DNA of 64,000 bases. It comes from Papilionanthe hookeriana x Papilionanthe teres. Lineage: Eukaryota; Streptophyta; Magnoliopsida; Asparagales; Orchidaceae. The position numbers and the translations under genes are program-made. The stretch lies in the NCBI GenBank assembly GCA_022702705.1, contig CM040423.1, positions 43,225,575 through 43,289,574 of the forward strand, written 5' to 3'. The notes under the pieces are model-generated. The model worked only from the letters and a program-made list of their open reading frames with translations. It searched no databases and was not told the origin of the DNA. Positions 47,801-60,173 of this stretch are shown piece after piece. Every line of letters begins with the position of its first letter. Position 1 is the first letter of the stretch.

Positions 47801-48190
47801 TTATTTATAAGAATAAAAGAACACAGGAAACACAAAAATTACAAATCAGTTCAAGTGCTCATTTTAGCTTTTAAAGGGACCTCTGTAGTAATTACAAAGA
47901 TATTTGAATATAATAAGAATGATGGATTGATTTAGTCGATAAGAGGTTCGTCGAGCTGGCAGTTGCTTGGATCACGTCGGTCTTGTCAAACTAAGTAATC
48001 GCTAATCGGCACGAGAGTCAATCGTCGTCCGATGGGAATTCTTTGGCAAGTTCTTCCGGTCACTCGATCCTCCGTCTCCCTCTAGCATCCAATCTGTCGA
48101 TTGTCAGCAATGTTCGATCAGTTGTTCCTTCCTCCGAGTCCTTCATTTTCTTTGAGATTCTTGCCTATATATTTTTCATATACCGGCAGT
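44809..48190 (-). mobile_element. Ty3/gypsy LTR retrotransposon, decayed and truncated
   Basis: A minus-strand gypsy element of the Tat/Retand-like type. From high to low coordinates: an LTR-like region (about 47650-48190) with TATAAATAAG and AATAAAGG on the minus strand near 47815-47785; gag-region frames (47665-46560) without firm motifs; a pre-RT stretch with RYRIMVDSPPT and LDVFAWT; then RT. The element is cut at 44809 where unit A-inverted begins, so RNase H and integrase are missing. Many frameshifts are present. LTR borders were not fixed. Confidence 0.75.
44850..45683 (-). pseudogene. Gypsy reverse transcriptase fragment
   Basis: In shifting frames the minus strand reads YRLNVDPSPQPMKHK, then IREEVRKLKETG, KAKGKWR, LNSAHPNTYLLPRID, and VKLYVDDVLVKCRSA with the catalytic YVDD at 45105-45116. 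It continues with LKETFQTLNKFIIKLNPLKCLFG. These are the ordered RT motifs of plant Ty3/gypsy polyproteins. Copying of the element RNA is impossible in the present state because of frameshifts and stops between every motif. Confidence 0.88.
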
Positions 48191-49734
48191 CAAATGAAAT
48201 GTAAAGTAATAATTTTGGCCATATTTTAACCGCAATCAGCGTAGATCAAATTGTAATTACAATGGACCTTAAAATTGTTTAATATGTTTGAAGATGAGTG
48301 TACTATTTAAGTAATCAATTATCTAATGCGGATATATGACCATTCATTATTATTGGATGAGATTAGTTTTAGGCGTAAGAATTATAAAAATAAATTATAT
48401 CAGAATAAAATAACATAATAAGTCATCAATCTATTTCTTTTTGCAAACAATACAATTTTAAAAAATATTAATAAATTTGTTCACGGGAAAATAGAGATAA
48501 TAATATAAAATAAATATTAAAAAAAATAGGGGCACTTAGAGACTTACCACCTAATTTTTATGTGTGTGTATATATATATATATAGACTCTCTCTATTATT
48601 GTGGAAGTATTGTTATTTGCAGGAGGTTAAATTCGTTAGATGCTTAATGTCTTTATGAAAAGTATGCTTTTTGGCAAATGCGTTTTAAAGGTGTTGTGGA
48701 CGCATCACAAGAGAGATGACAAAGTGAGTGGGTCGGGTAAGTTTGGCTTGCATCTTTATTATCCTTATATTTCGATGCGTCTTCGATGATTTATATTGTC
48801 TTATTTTATCTGATTGTCGGTAAGTCGGGGGTGTGTGAGTTGGTTTTTTTTTTAGAGGTCTTTATATTCTTATTTTTTTGCGTGAGTTGTTTGGGTGGGT
48901 TTAGATAAGAACTCTCTCCCGGTTTTGTACTAAAAACTATGTTTTGTTGTACCTAATAGGTATTAGATATATATAAACACATAAAAACTATGTTTTGTTG
49001 TACCTAAATTTCACTTAAATTTTTAGGGCATTTTTTTTTACTTACGGACCATCCAATTTTTATATATTTACATCTCTGACACCTAAATTTTTTATTTTTA
49101 GTTTTATACCATTCAAAATTTTCATATTTTGACACGCCACCCAGCCAGTACAAATCAATGGCCTGAAATCGTCATGATCTTGACAAACATTGATCTTGAT
49201 AAAAAAGTCGTTCAGTATAGATTTAAATAAGCTAAAAAGTCAATGACCGGCTCGATGAGATGGACATAATGATATAAAAGCTAGAACAATCTGAGAGTCA
49301 AATCGAGCCGAAGTCCAATCGTTAAACCGTTAACGCAAGATTCTGACAACGTTGAAAAGTCCAAACAAAATCACAAATGACTATGACATAATCGAATTAG
49401 CGTCTCAACCAAAGAAGAACGGCAACCCCAGATGCTTTCAATGGGACATTGTTAAGGTCATCGAATGCCTTCAACGCCGTCTGATCGAGAAGCCCTACGA
49501 ATGCAACAAGACAAATTAATTAAATTGGCTTCTTTGCTAAGCAATATAAATAGACTTCTCGCTCTCACATGAGGAGAAATGGAAACTAGGCTTAGAGAAA
49601 GTCGGCCTTGAAGAAAACATGGCTGTAAAAATCATAAATAGGTATTGACGCAACCGTATCGATTGGCCACGCCGTCGATGCAGTGATCCGTAACGAGCCG
49701 CCGTCCACGTCACCTACGAAGTCGTTAACCATGA
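48191..49734. other. Intergenic DNA with simple repeats and a MITE trace
   Basis: TA-rich microsatellite at 48569-48583. TACTTACGGACCATCCAATTT at about 49039, with ACACCTAAATTTT, follows the MITE family motif order. A 22-base string, CTATGTTTTGTTGTACCTAA, is repeated at 48937 and 48990. No gene seen. Confidence 0.45.
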
Positions 49735-49922
49735 TGCCGCTCTTGAGCCAACTCCGAGCTTCTTTTGTACTGCTCTCCGTGGACGGCATTACTATGATAT
49801 TAATTCTTGGCAATGACTATCACGTACATGAAGCTCCATTCCAATATCTACGAGTTCCACGCCATCATGTTCGCTGCTGCTACCTTGATCAGGAAAAAGT
49901 GATTTGCAAAGGAGGGACCATC
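49735..49922 (-). pseudogene. CNL NB-ARC fragment (ARC1 region)
   Basis: About 190 bases match the minus strand of the CNL NB-ARC between GLPLA and the following helix, for example GTACTGCTCTCCGTGGACGG and AGCTCCATTCCAATATCTA. The frame MPSTESSTKEARSWLKSG parallels MLSTESRTKEAWELVLKSS of the 8993 gene. It is an isolated remnant, showing that another CNL unit once lay here or that a piece was copied. Confidence 0.8.
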
Positions 49923-50933
49923 TGATTAGGAAGGCAGAGAGACCATTCATCTTTTATTCCCCCATAACTCCGCTTTAAAGCTTGAAGTGATGAATTTCTG
50001 ATTTAAATACCAAGTCTACTCCTATTATGGCAATTTTCAATTCACCAGTATTGTTTTAATCGAAAGTGCTCTCTAGTTATTGGGAGGTGATTAACAATAA
50101 GAACTGCAACCCCGTGGGAAGCTATCGAAATCATATTATCAAAAAGTCTTCGCTAAATGAAACTGAAATCTCTAGGTAACGATTTATCTACGATCAAATT
50201 GCCTTCGAAAATTCGATCCTCCAAATCTCTCTCTTAACAAATCAAAATATAAAAAAATTACAAGGAGTTCGTGAGACGGTCATAATTATATATCGCTCTT
50301 ACTGTATAAATAGGAAATTTTTTTAAATAGTAAGCACAATTTATCACTATTTATCACTATATATTCTCTCTCTTTTTCTCTCTTTTTCTCTATCCTCCAT
50401 CACTGTACTCCTTAAGTATGATTTATGGGCCAATTAGAATTCAACAGAATCCAAAATCATTATACTCTAAATAAATTCACGCGATCATATAAATGATATT
50501 TTAAATAGCCGGGTTCTATCTATTAAGAGACAAGTTGATAATTCATTTCTACTTTTCAACTTGTCGGGAGGTAATAACTGACTAACGAAATTGAATTATG
50601 ATAAAAATAATGGATCATCTATATGAAAAGTATTCTTATTTCCACTACATTTTATGTGATATTCATATTCTTTCTGTGGATGTGCATTTGGTCAGATTGG
50701 ATGAATTTATTTAAACAAATTCCATTAAACAAAAATGGAGACGAGTATATTCTTCATGTCATGTCATTTTCCTCCATCTGAACAAATTCCTAATTCTTTA
50801 TGTCATTATTTCTTCCAATGCAAACTAGGTTCAAAAGAGGTTATATTTAGTGCAAAACCTTCCTTCTTCTAAACCAACTTGTCAACTCATAAATCAAACT
50901 ATCTTGCTACACACAAGCTATTACGGACACGAA
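49923..50933. other. AT-rich intergenic DNA
   Basis: No gene seen. A CTCTCTTTTTCTCT pyrimidine tract at about 50365-50392 is simple sequence. Confidence 0.45.
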
Positions 50934-52106
50934 ATTGAGACAAACTTGTCTTAAGACTTCCTAGTGCTTTAGCGACTTCCTAGTGCTAGCAACTAGGAAT
51001 CTGGCCATATTCCTTAACCAGCTATGCTGCCACTAGACATCCAACATAAAACTTTACTTTGATGGAACTATTGCTAGCCACAAAAATTGGCTTGTGGCTT
51101 AATGATACAACCGATAACAAGTCATCCATTATACTGAAATATTTAGTATGGTTGTCACAATGCTGACTATTAGTGTGCTACACAATTGCCGAGAAAATTG
51201 GGAAGTTCAACAACTGTATCTCCAATGCCTTCCTTGATGAACTCCTTCAAGAGATAGTTTACGTAAAATAATTACCAGACTTTTAGGATCTCTAGCACCC
51301 TCACCATGTTCTCCTACTAATGAAGCACTGTTTAACACCTTCTTTGGTCCTATAGTAAAAGTAATTCAAATCAAGCAATGCAGACTTCCTTCTCTGCTTA
51401 CTTTACAATCAAATCATTATTTACTCGCTCATCAATGCTGATGACATTCTCATTATCGACAACAAATCCACTGCTCTTCGACACTTATCCAAATATTGAA
51501 CTTAATTTTTAGTATGAAGTAACTCAAAACTATCAAATATCTACCTTGTTTTTGAGTTTGTTATACACCTCAATGCCTTTTTTAAGTCAAGACATTATAG
51601 AAGTTCTGCATACAACAAGTATGAAGTTGCAAACCTCCCTTCAATAAATCAATCCAATGATTATTAGGTTCGGTTCGATTAGAACTTTAATTTTTTCTCT
51701 GAAGAGTGATTATGATGTCCATCTTCAATGAGACTATACCCCCTGTACCAGCAATGCCGTCCCAGAAACTATAGGATAATTGTGATAAGACATAATACGT
51801 CTAAAGCTATAGCATAATTTGGGAATCTCTCTTCGAGTCTTCCGATCATCCTTTAGTGCAGCCACTCGATATGTATTTGTTTCCCATGATTTTATGGCGC
51901 CAATATTTCACTGTATTTATGTAAATAACACCTTAAAATTTAATTTTTATGAATATGTCACTTTGCCCATATACATGTAAAAACATATGAATTAGGTGGT
52001 ATGTTTGTAATTGCCCCAACATTTTATTATTTGTTCTCGGTTAAATTTGCATCTATAAATCTTCTTTTTTTTTGGCAGACTAAATGGGGATATTTAGTTT
52101 TATTTT
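50934..52106. repeat. Repeat R, third copy, direct relative to 53543-54803
   Basis: Starts at ACGGACACGAAATTGAGAC and ends at TAGTTTTATTTT. The same two borders delimit the related stretch at 53543-54803. An internal loss of about 75 bases near 51975 separates the copies. Identity is clearly lower than between the B arms. Confidence 0.75.
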
Positions 52107-53542
52107 GTTATGCAAATTCTGAACGTAGAAACAAGAATCGACACAAATCAGAAGAAGAACACAAAGATTTAACGAGGTTCGACAAATATATCTCTCTCGG
52201 GAGCGAACGACGAATTCACTATTTCGGAGGGTTACATATTCATAGGTTTACGCGTATTTATAGAAAAAACCGCGAATAAATTACAAGCGTGCCCTCCTCC
52301 CCAAACTCACTAACTCGAACACTACGGCACTTCATAAAAAGTCATATATCGCAGAAACTCAATGCAGATATGAGTCATTACCTAACAATTCTCAAAACGC
52401 TTAGCGAATATCAAGCGAGCTTGGGAGAAATCTTGGGTATATGTGCACGAACAAATCTCATAGCCTTAACAAATATTCTGCCTATTATAAGAAAAATACA
52501 TCTAACAATCTTCACATTTGTGAATATCATTATAGGAAATAAATCATGGAGTTTTTAAACGAAAGTGGGTTGAGCAACCAACAAATCTAACGCAGCAGGT
52601 AAGTTCACATTGCATTTCCGTCATGATCGACGAGTGTGCCACCTACGGCTTGTGCTCTAGCAGTTCGATAGATAATACCATCGAATTTCGAAATACAATG
52701 CCTTCAAAATTCCTTGTCGTGCCAACAAATCTTTCGCGCTTTGTTTGCCGCAATCAAGTTCCGGTTCCACCGAACTTCACTATCTCGAATTTTGCTGAAC
52801 ATTGTCATCAGTCTAATCACTTGCCGTATTTTGCGCAACGAAAAACGAAAATCTCCTCAAATAAATTCAAAGGCAAATTTTCTCATCGAATGCGGCTACT
52901 ATCCCCGATTCTCTGATTCGTGAATCAAATTTTCCATGAAGCACAATTCATGTTTGTACCGGTACCTCGGCCAATTACCGAATTTCCGCGAGCCACGAAT
53001 CCTTCGCACATTAGTGGAAATATCCTCGAAACTCATTTGTTCACGAAATAGTAGTGTACGCTGTGGCGCACCTGCCGAACTCCACAGCCAGCGACTCCTC
53101 TGCGACAAACTTATGACACAGCCAGTTGCCTCGCGATTCACCTATCGCGATTCACTGTTAAGTGCACACCAACAAACTGTGAACTACGGCGAGTCGCGAG
53201 ATACTCGCCGAATGTGACCACGTATACGAGAGCGCTGCTATTCGTTCTCGCGAGTCTTGAATCCTTCAATGATCGCAAATCGCCGCGTCGAAAACCCTTC
53301 GCACTTGTTCGCAGAATACCTCAGCAAAACCCTTTGCGAAATCGATGCCTAGTCCGCCTAGTCAAGAACTCCACCTCGCGAAACAGCTTCGCGAAATTCT
53401 ATCGCACGCTCGCCACTAAGGCTATCGCGCCAACCGCACATCGACAAGCTGCCCGCCCGAGCTAGCGACAAGCTGAGAACCTCCGGTCGTGAACCCGACC
53501 TTCTCCGGCCATCCGTGAAATCCCTTCATGTCACATGCACCA
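52107..53542 (-). mobile_element. Copia-like LTR block between two R repeats
   Basis: GTTATGCAAATTC starts the block at the exact end of repeat R. ACACAAAGATTTAACGAGGTTCGAC near 52155 is the reverse complement of the AACCACGTAAATC-type end seen in the solo LTR at 16240, a hallmark of plant copia LTR ends. This suggests a minus-orientation LTR. The remainder is CpG-rich and has no recognisable protein. Ends and target duplication are not settled. Confidence 0.5.
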
Positions 53543-55319
53543 CGGACACAAAATTGAGACAAACTTATCATAAGACTTCCTAGTGCTTTAGCGACTTCCT
53601 AGTGCTTTAGCAACTAGGAATCTGGTCCATATTCCCTTGACCACCTATGCTGCCACTAGACATCCAACATAAAACTTTACTTTGATGGAACTATTGCTAG
53701 CCACAAAAATTGGCTTGTGGCTTAATGATACAACCGATAACAAGTCATCCATTATACTGAAATATTTAGTATGGTTGTCACAATGATGACTATTAGTGCT
53801 CTACACAATTGCCAAGAAAATTGGGAAGCTCAACAACTGTACCTCTAATGCCTTCCTTGATGAAAGAGATGGTTTACGTGAAATAATTACCAGACTTTTA
53901 GGATCTCTAGCACCCTCACCATGTTTTCCTACTAACGAAGCACTGTTTAACAACATCTTTGGTCCTATAGTAAAAGGAATTCAAACCAAGCAATGCAGGC
54001 CCCTTTCTTCTCTGCTTCCTTCACAACCAAACCATTATTTACTTGCTCATCAATGCATATGACATTCTCATTATTGACAACGAATCCACTGATCTTCGAC
54101 ACTTATCCAAATATTGAACTTAGTTTTTAGTATGAAGCAACTCAACACCATCAAATATCTACCTTGTCTTAGAGTTTGTTATACACCTCAAGGCTTTTTT
54201 TAAATCAAGACATTATAGAAGTTCTGCATACAACAAGTATGAAGTTGCAAACCTCCCTTCAAAAAATTAATCCAATGAATTCAATATGTTCGGTTCGATT
54301 AGACCTTTCATTTTCTCCAAAGAGTGATTATGATGTCCATCTTCAATGAGACTATGCTTACCAACAATGTCAACAATGCCTTCCCAGAAACTATAGGATA
54401 ATTGTGCTAAGACATAATACGTCTAAAGCTATAGTATAATTTGGGAATCTCTCTCGGAGTCTTCCGATCATCCTTCAGTGCAGCCACTCGATATCTATTT
54501 ATTTACCATGATTTTATGGCACCAAGATTTTACTGTATTTATGTAAATAACACCTTAAAATTTAATTTTTATGAATATGTCACTTTGCACATATACATGA
54601 AAGATATTTCATCTTTTAAAATTGGAATAAGGGTATAAATATAAAAATCAAAACTTTTGCGTTAGACATGTAAATACATATGAATTAGGTGGTATGTATG
54701 TAATTGCCCCAACATTTTATTATTTGTTCTCGGTTAAATTTGCATCTATAGACCTTCATTTTTTTTGGGCAGACTAAATGGAAATTTTTAGTTTTATTTT
54801 CAACAAAAGTTTTAACACCAGAAATATTTTAAATATTCCAAAATATTTCTACCAATTTTCCCAGGGTGTTTATGAGGCTGTTGTAATTTTCTTTTTAAAT
54901 ATAGATATAAATTTATTATGGAAAAAATAAATTTTTGAGAATTATTATAACTAGTATAATTTAAAAAAAAATTCAAGACTATTATTTCCTTACAACTATT
55001 ACATTTTTAATAATTCTGACTGTAAATATTAATTTTTCATCACATAAATTCAAAAATATATATATAATAGCAAAATATTACTAAATAAAATATATTGATA
55101 TCTCAACAACAAAAACATAATAATAATAATTAGCACGTTTTTATTTATTTATTTTTTAATTTTCAAATAGACCCTTAAACACTCCCCATTTCAGCTCCTT
55201 CATTGGATGGATTTGATTTGCACATCATGTTCAAGCGTGCTGCCTTTATATTTTGGATTTATATCCTGAATTTTCATAAGTATTTAATCCTTGAAGCTTT
55301 TATTTGTGTATAATTAATT

Positions 55320-55534
55320 TTAGGAATATTTACATACGTACCATGTAATTCCAAAGTATTTACATATCAAACACCCAAATTTCGATTTCAACATCTATGC
55401 CACCTTACATGTGCATGAAAAGGTGTATTTCATTTTTTTAAACTAAATATTGAAATAATTTTGTCGTGAAATGAAACATTTGAGTCGTATAAATATAAAA
55501 AAGTTTAGGAATTGGATGATATGTATGTAAATAC
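55320..55534. mobile_element. MITE, mirror of 37757-37971
   Basis: GGAATATTTACATACGTACC at the left end and the complementary ATATGTATGTAAATACC at the right end. Same element as in the left arm. Confidence 0.65.
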
Positions 55535-55577
55535 CTTTTAATTTTATTCCTATATGCATATTTCAAAGTGTAAAATA

Positions 55578-55581
<4 letters not shown>

Positions 55582-55653
<72 letters not shown>
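55582..55653. repeat. (TA)n microsatellite, 72 bases
   Basis: Counterpart of 37628-37710, shorter by about 11 bases. Confidence 0.97.
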
Positions 55654-55657
<4 letters not shown>

Positions 55658-56659
55658 GTTAATTAAAATTTATATTGCACTCACATAAAGTAAATTGACA
55701 ACATTCACGTTGGCCAAACTTTCATCGTTATCATTGAACAAAATTTATTAATAGAGGCAATAAAATTGTTCAATTTATCCTAAGATGCATGACATATATA
55801 TCGTTATACAATGCAAGTACGTGTCCACTGTTTGTTATTGGGGACCATTAATACGAGGCATAAGAAATTGACATATATCTCGTAGTAATTATTGAATGAT
55901 ATTGAGCATGTTGGATTCCTCTCATGAAGACAACTTGATTTAAGTGTAGAGCTCATCAAAATTGAGGAGAAATTGATTAATGCTTCAAAGCTTTCAATCC
56001 CAATTCAAAAGTTTGATGTGAGCTCATTTGAGCTCATATTGATTGACTTTTAGCAACGTTGTGTTTGTATCATCAAAATCTAACGTTGTATTTGTATCAT
56101 CAAAATCTTTAATTTGACTCTGAAAATTTTTATTTTTCATTGCAATCCATGCACGATATTGTGGGCAATGTATGGCCTATAAATATACATGAAATAAAAA
56201 TAGGCATGTGTTGAGTTCTATGCATGTAAAAATCCTTACATTTTTTTGATAAAGCATTCTGAATTAAAATTCAAGATTATTCGAGTCCCAATTTCGAGTA
56301 AGTTTATAATCAATCTCAACGAAGACAAACTCAATAATATCAAAGTTTTTTCAATCCAGATTCAATCAAGCCTAGATCAAATCATTTGGACTCATTTGGA
56401 AGCATAAGATTGTCACTTGAATAGTCAAATGAATTTCAAATTTGATGTATTTATAACCAAATCGAGCATTTCAACGAGAGAAACCCAACAAGCCTATGAT
56501 TGCTTAATTATAAGATCATTAAGGAATTCAAATCTTTTAAAAAAATTCTTATGATCAAGGGGGATTAAGTGGTTGGGAAAGTTATATGCCAAAAATTCAA
56601 AATGCGCATACCTTCTCTTCACTTGGAAGGGGGAGCAGAAAAAGAGGAACTTTAGAGTC

Positions 56660-58190
56660 TATTCTAGATAGAAGTCCCATAGATAATCACCAGCCTCCGT
56701 AACTGATGAACACCGCCGAACACTGATTGCCAGCACCGCCAGCAACCGATAGTCAAACCCCACAGTTGGCCTCACGCGACCTCTATTCACAAACGTCATA
56801 GTCTAAATACAATTGTTGTGCCCACACCTTTATTGAAGAACCGACGAGTTACCGCAGGCTTCCGTAGCTGTCAACCACGGTCGACCATTATCAATCTTCA
56901 CCGCCTTCCACCGATGACACCTCTTTGCAAGCGTCATTGTCTGAATTTGGTCGTCGTGCTTAACACATGTATTAAAAACCCGATGAGAAACGTCCAGCCT
57001 CCATAGATCCTGATCATTGCCCGTCAGTCATTGTCGACCATTGCTAGTTGTCATCACCTGCCACTTCTAACCACCGATCACCAACTACCCCTTTTTGTTA
57101 AAGTTAGTAGTTTGAATATGGTTGTCGTGCCTAAAGACCCGATGAATAACTGTCAGTCATCACCACTGGCCTTAGGTTATCACCGTCGATCATCGACAAC
57201 CACTGTTTGCAAACATCATAGTCTAAATATGATTGTTGTGCATAACACCTATATTGATGACACGACGAGTGATCACCAACCTTCATGCTCGCCAATCATC
57301 ATCGAACACTATTAGTGTCACCTCTCGCCACTAAAAACCACCAGCCATCGGTGACCTCTATTTGCAAACATCAAAGTCTGAATACAATTGTTGTGCATAA
57401 CCCATATATTGAAGACCCGGACAAGTAGCCATTGGCTTCTGTAGTCGATGACCATTGTTGACCACCGCATGTGGCCACTGTCTACCATTGTCGGTCATCA
57501 CCATTAGCTGTCGTTGACTAACAACGATCCATGTTTGCAAACATTGTAGTTTGAATATGGCTTTCGTGCCTAAAATATATATTAAAGACATGGCGAGTAA
57601 CCACTGACTTCCTCGAAGGCTACTGTCGATCATCCTCGTCCATCACCACCTGTTGCCGATGACTTCTACTTGCACCTGTTGTAGTTTAAATACAAGTGTT
57701 GTGTCTAACACATGTATTGAAGACTTAGCGAGTAACCATTGCCCTCTGTAGCTGTCAACCATCTTCGACTACCACTCAACAACCTTCGTTGACACCATCT
57801 GTTGTCAATGTCGACCATCGGTTGTAGAAGACCACTATTTGCAACCATCATAATGAAAATATGACTTTTGTAACCAAGTATCGCTATCACAACAATCAAC
57901 TATGCCCTTTGCACCCACATACTACTAGCACAACTTCCAACTATAGCTTTTATGGTTAACTGCTGCTATTGCAACCACTGACAACATGCTTTATGGTTAA
58001 CTACAACCTCTGTAACAACTAATTGTAGCCTTTGTGGTCATCTACTGTTCTTACAATTTTTAACTTCGTTCTATATGGAGAACTTACACTATTGCAGCCA
58101 CCAATTGCAGTATTTATGACAAACAGTTGCCTTTATGACAACCAACTATAGTCGGAAGTTGTTACTCGTTCATTATCATATTAGATGTGG
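56660..58190. repeat. Degenerate tandem arrays, mirror of 35100-36625
   Basis: The same unit series in reverse order and orientation, with a few substitutions and CpG gains, for example TCGATCATCGACAACC near 57186, where the left arm reads TCAGTCACTGACAACC on the same strand. Confidence 0.8.
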
Positions 58191-60173
58191 TTAGTAGAGT
58201 GATGGTAGTTTAATGATAATGAACGAGGCACTACAATCAAGTAACGAACAATAATAAATTGGGAGGCGAAAATTAGTTTACAACTGTTGAAAGATGGGCA
58301 ACAAGTGATAGGCGTCAAGCAATTACATTTTTTAGTGATGATTAGTTATATAATGATGATAAAGGATATGCTACCAAGGCTAGATAACAATGGTAAAAAA
58401 TTGTAGATTGAGGATAAAAATTAGACTATGATAATCAGATGATAGTAGCTGAACGATAGGGGTCAAACAACAGAGAGTTACAAGTTGTGATAGTAGGTGT
58501 CTATTGTTGAGTATAGTTGTAGAATTTCTCACATGTTCAAGTTCTCTCTAATTTCATATGTTGGCCATTTGAGTGCTTCTATTAATAGAGGATAAAAATT
58601 AACTGAGCTTCAAGTGCTTAATTCGAGCTATTTTGGGGTTAGACTTGAATTGTTCCTATGCCGTTGAATTTGTAATAATTATTTACTCCTTTGAGAATTC
58701 ATTATAAGGATTTATTTTCATTACTAGTGGATAAATATTTTTGCAAAAATAATAATAATGTCTTTAAAAAAAAAAAGAAAATAGTCATAAAGCATATATT
58801 TTATGTATAAAACCTCCAACACTAATTTATTGTTTTCTTCTGTAAAATTACACTTTCAATTTCCCCTTCAGCGGTGAATACTGTTAGAAAAATTTTGTGA
58901 AATTGAAGTGAATTTATTTATATGTTTATAAAGATGGAGAATATAGCACAGAATGGAGAGTGAAGATCAAAGCATATCAAGACACCAACAATAAGATTTA
59001 TATAGCAGGTCAATAATTAAGAAAATGAATATTTTCGAACAATTAGTAAGACCGTTACTATTTATCGATAATATTTATTATTTTTATTTTTTACTTTTAT
59101 ATTTCGCCATTCATTATTTTATAGATAAGAAGATTGTGTTTAGTATATAAGCAAATTCATTATACAAGTTAGGATCATATTACTATATCTATAATGAAGC
59201 ATAAAAATAAAAATAAAATAATAAATAAAAACAATAATAAATTTTAGTCTGCTAAGTGGTGGTGGCTACATCAATTCTTTTTCTCCATTGTGCTCTATTG
59301 AGTGCAATGTTTTCATTTAATTCTCATATATTAAGATCATTTTTTTATACTATGTGCTCACAGTCTTAAAAATGTGACCGAATCATCTAAGATAACTCTA
59401 TCTAATATTGTCTGTCAATGGAGCAACACTAACCCTTCTTCGTTTTGCATTTTTCTCTAAGCATCAAGCCACTCGTCCAACCAAGCATTATTATCTCAAC
59501 AACACTTAAATTAATCTTTTGCTTCTCTTATAAAGGCCAATATGAGCTCAAATAAAATTAAAAGTGCCATCTTAAGCTCAATTAGAGTTCATTCGATAGA
59601 ACTATATAACACTAAAACAAGCAAAAATAAAAGATATCAAACTAAACTAATCATTTTTATTTTTAAAAACACATTTGTTTAATTTTCAAACAAAAATTTT
59701 ACATGATTTAATTATTTCTACAAACAATTAAACATTAATTAATTTAGTAAACATATCTTATTTCAAAATTAAAAAAAAAAGAATAAAATTTTTTTAAAAA
59801 AAAGTGATTTTAAATGTCCTCTTAATTGTGTTGATGCTAGTTTATCTAGTGCATCATTTGTGTATAAATAGCAATAAGAAAATAAATAATAAAATCTTTT
59901 TTGCAATTTCTCTGTTTCTATAGAATTAGCTATGTATATATTTGCAGTATGGATATAACACAGTCTAATTTGAGCTGAGCTAAATGCGTATTCCATTTCA
60001 TAAACTTAATTTGATTAAACAGACTGGCTAATAGATATTGGCATGATAAAAAGTGAAGCTCATGTTAATAAATAACAATCATCAACGGTGTATAAAAGAA
60101 AAATTAGAGTAGACATAAGAAAGATTTTTTAATGAATAACTTGTGGTCGCCAACTCCTCCTCCTCTACTCAGC
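58191..60173. other. AT-rich 3' flank of P4, mirror of 33107-35099
   Basis: No gene seen. Confidence 0.5.

Noticed and set aside
53796..54062. 88-codon frame in repeat R
   Set aside because: The same sequence in the other two copies is interrupted, and the peptide has no recognisable domain.
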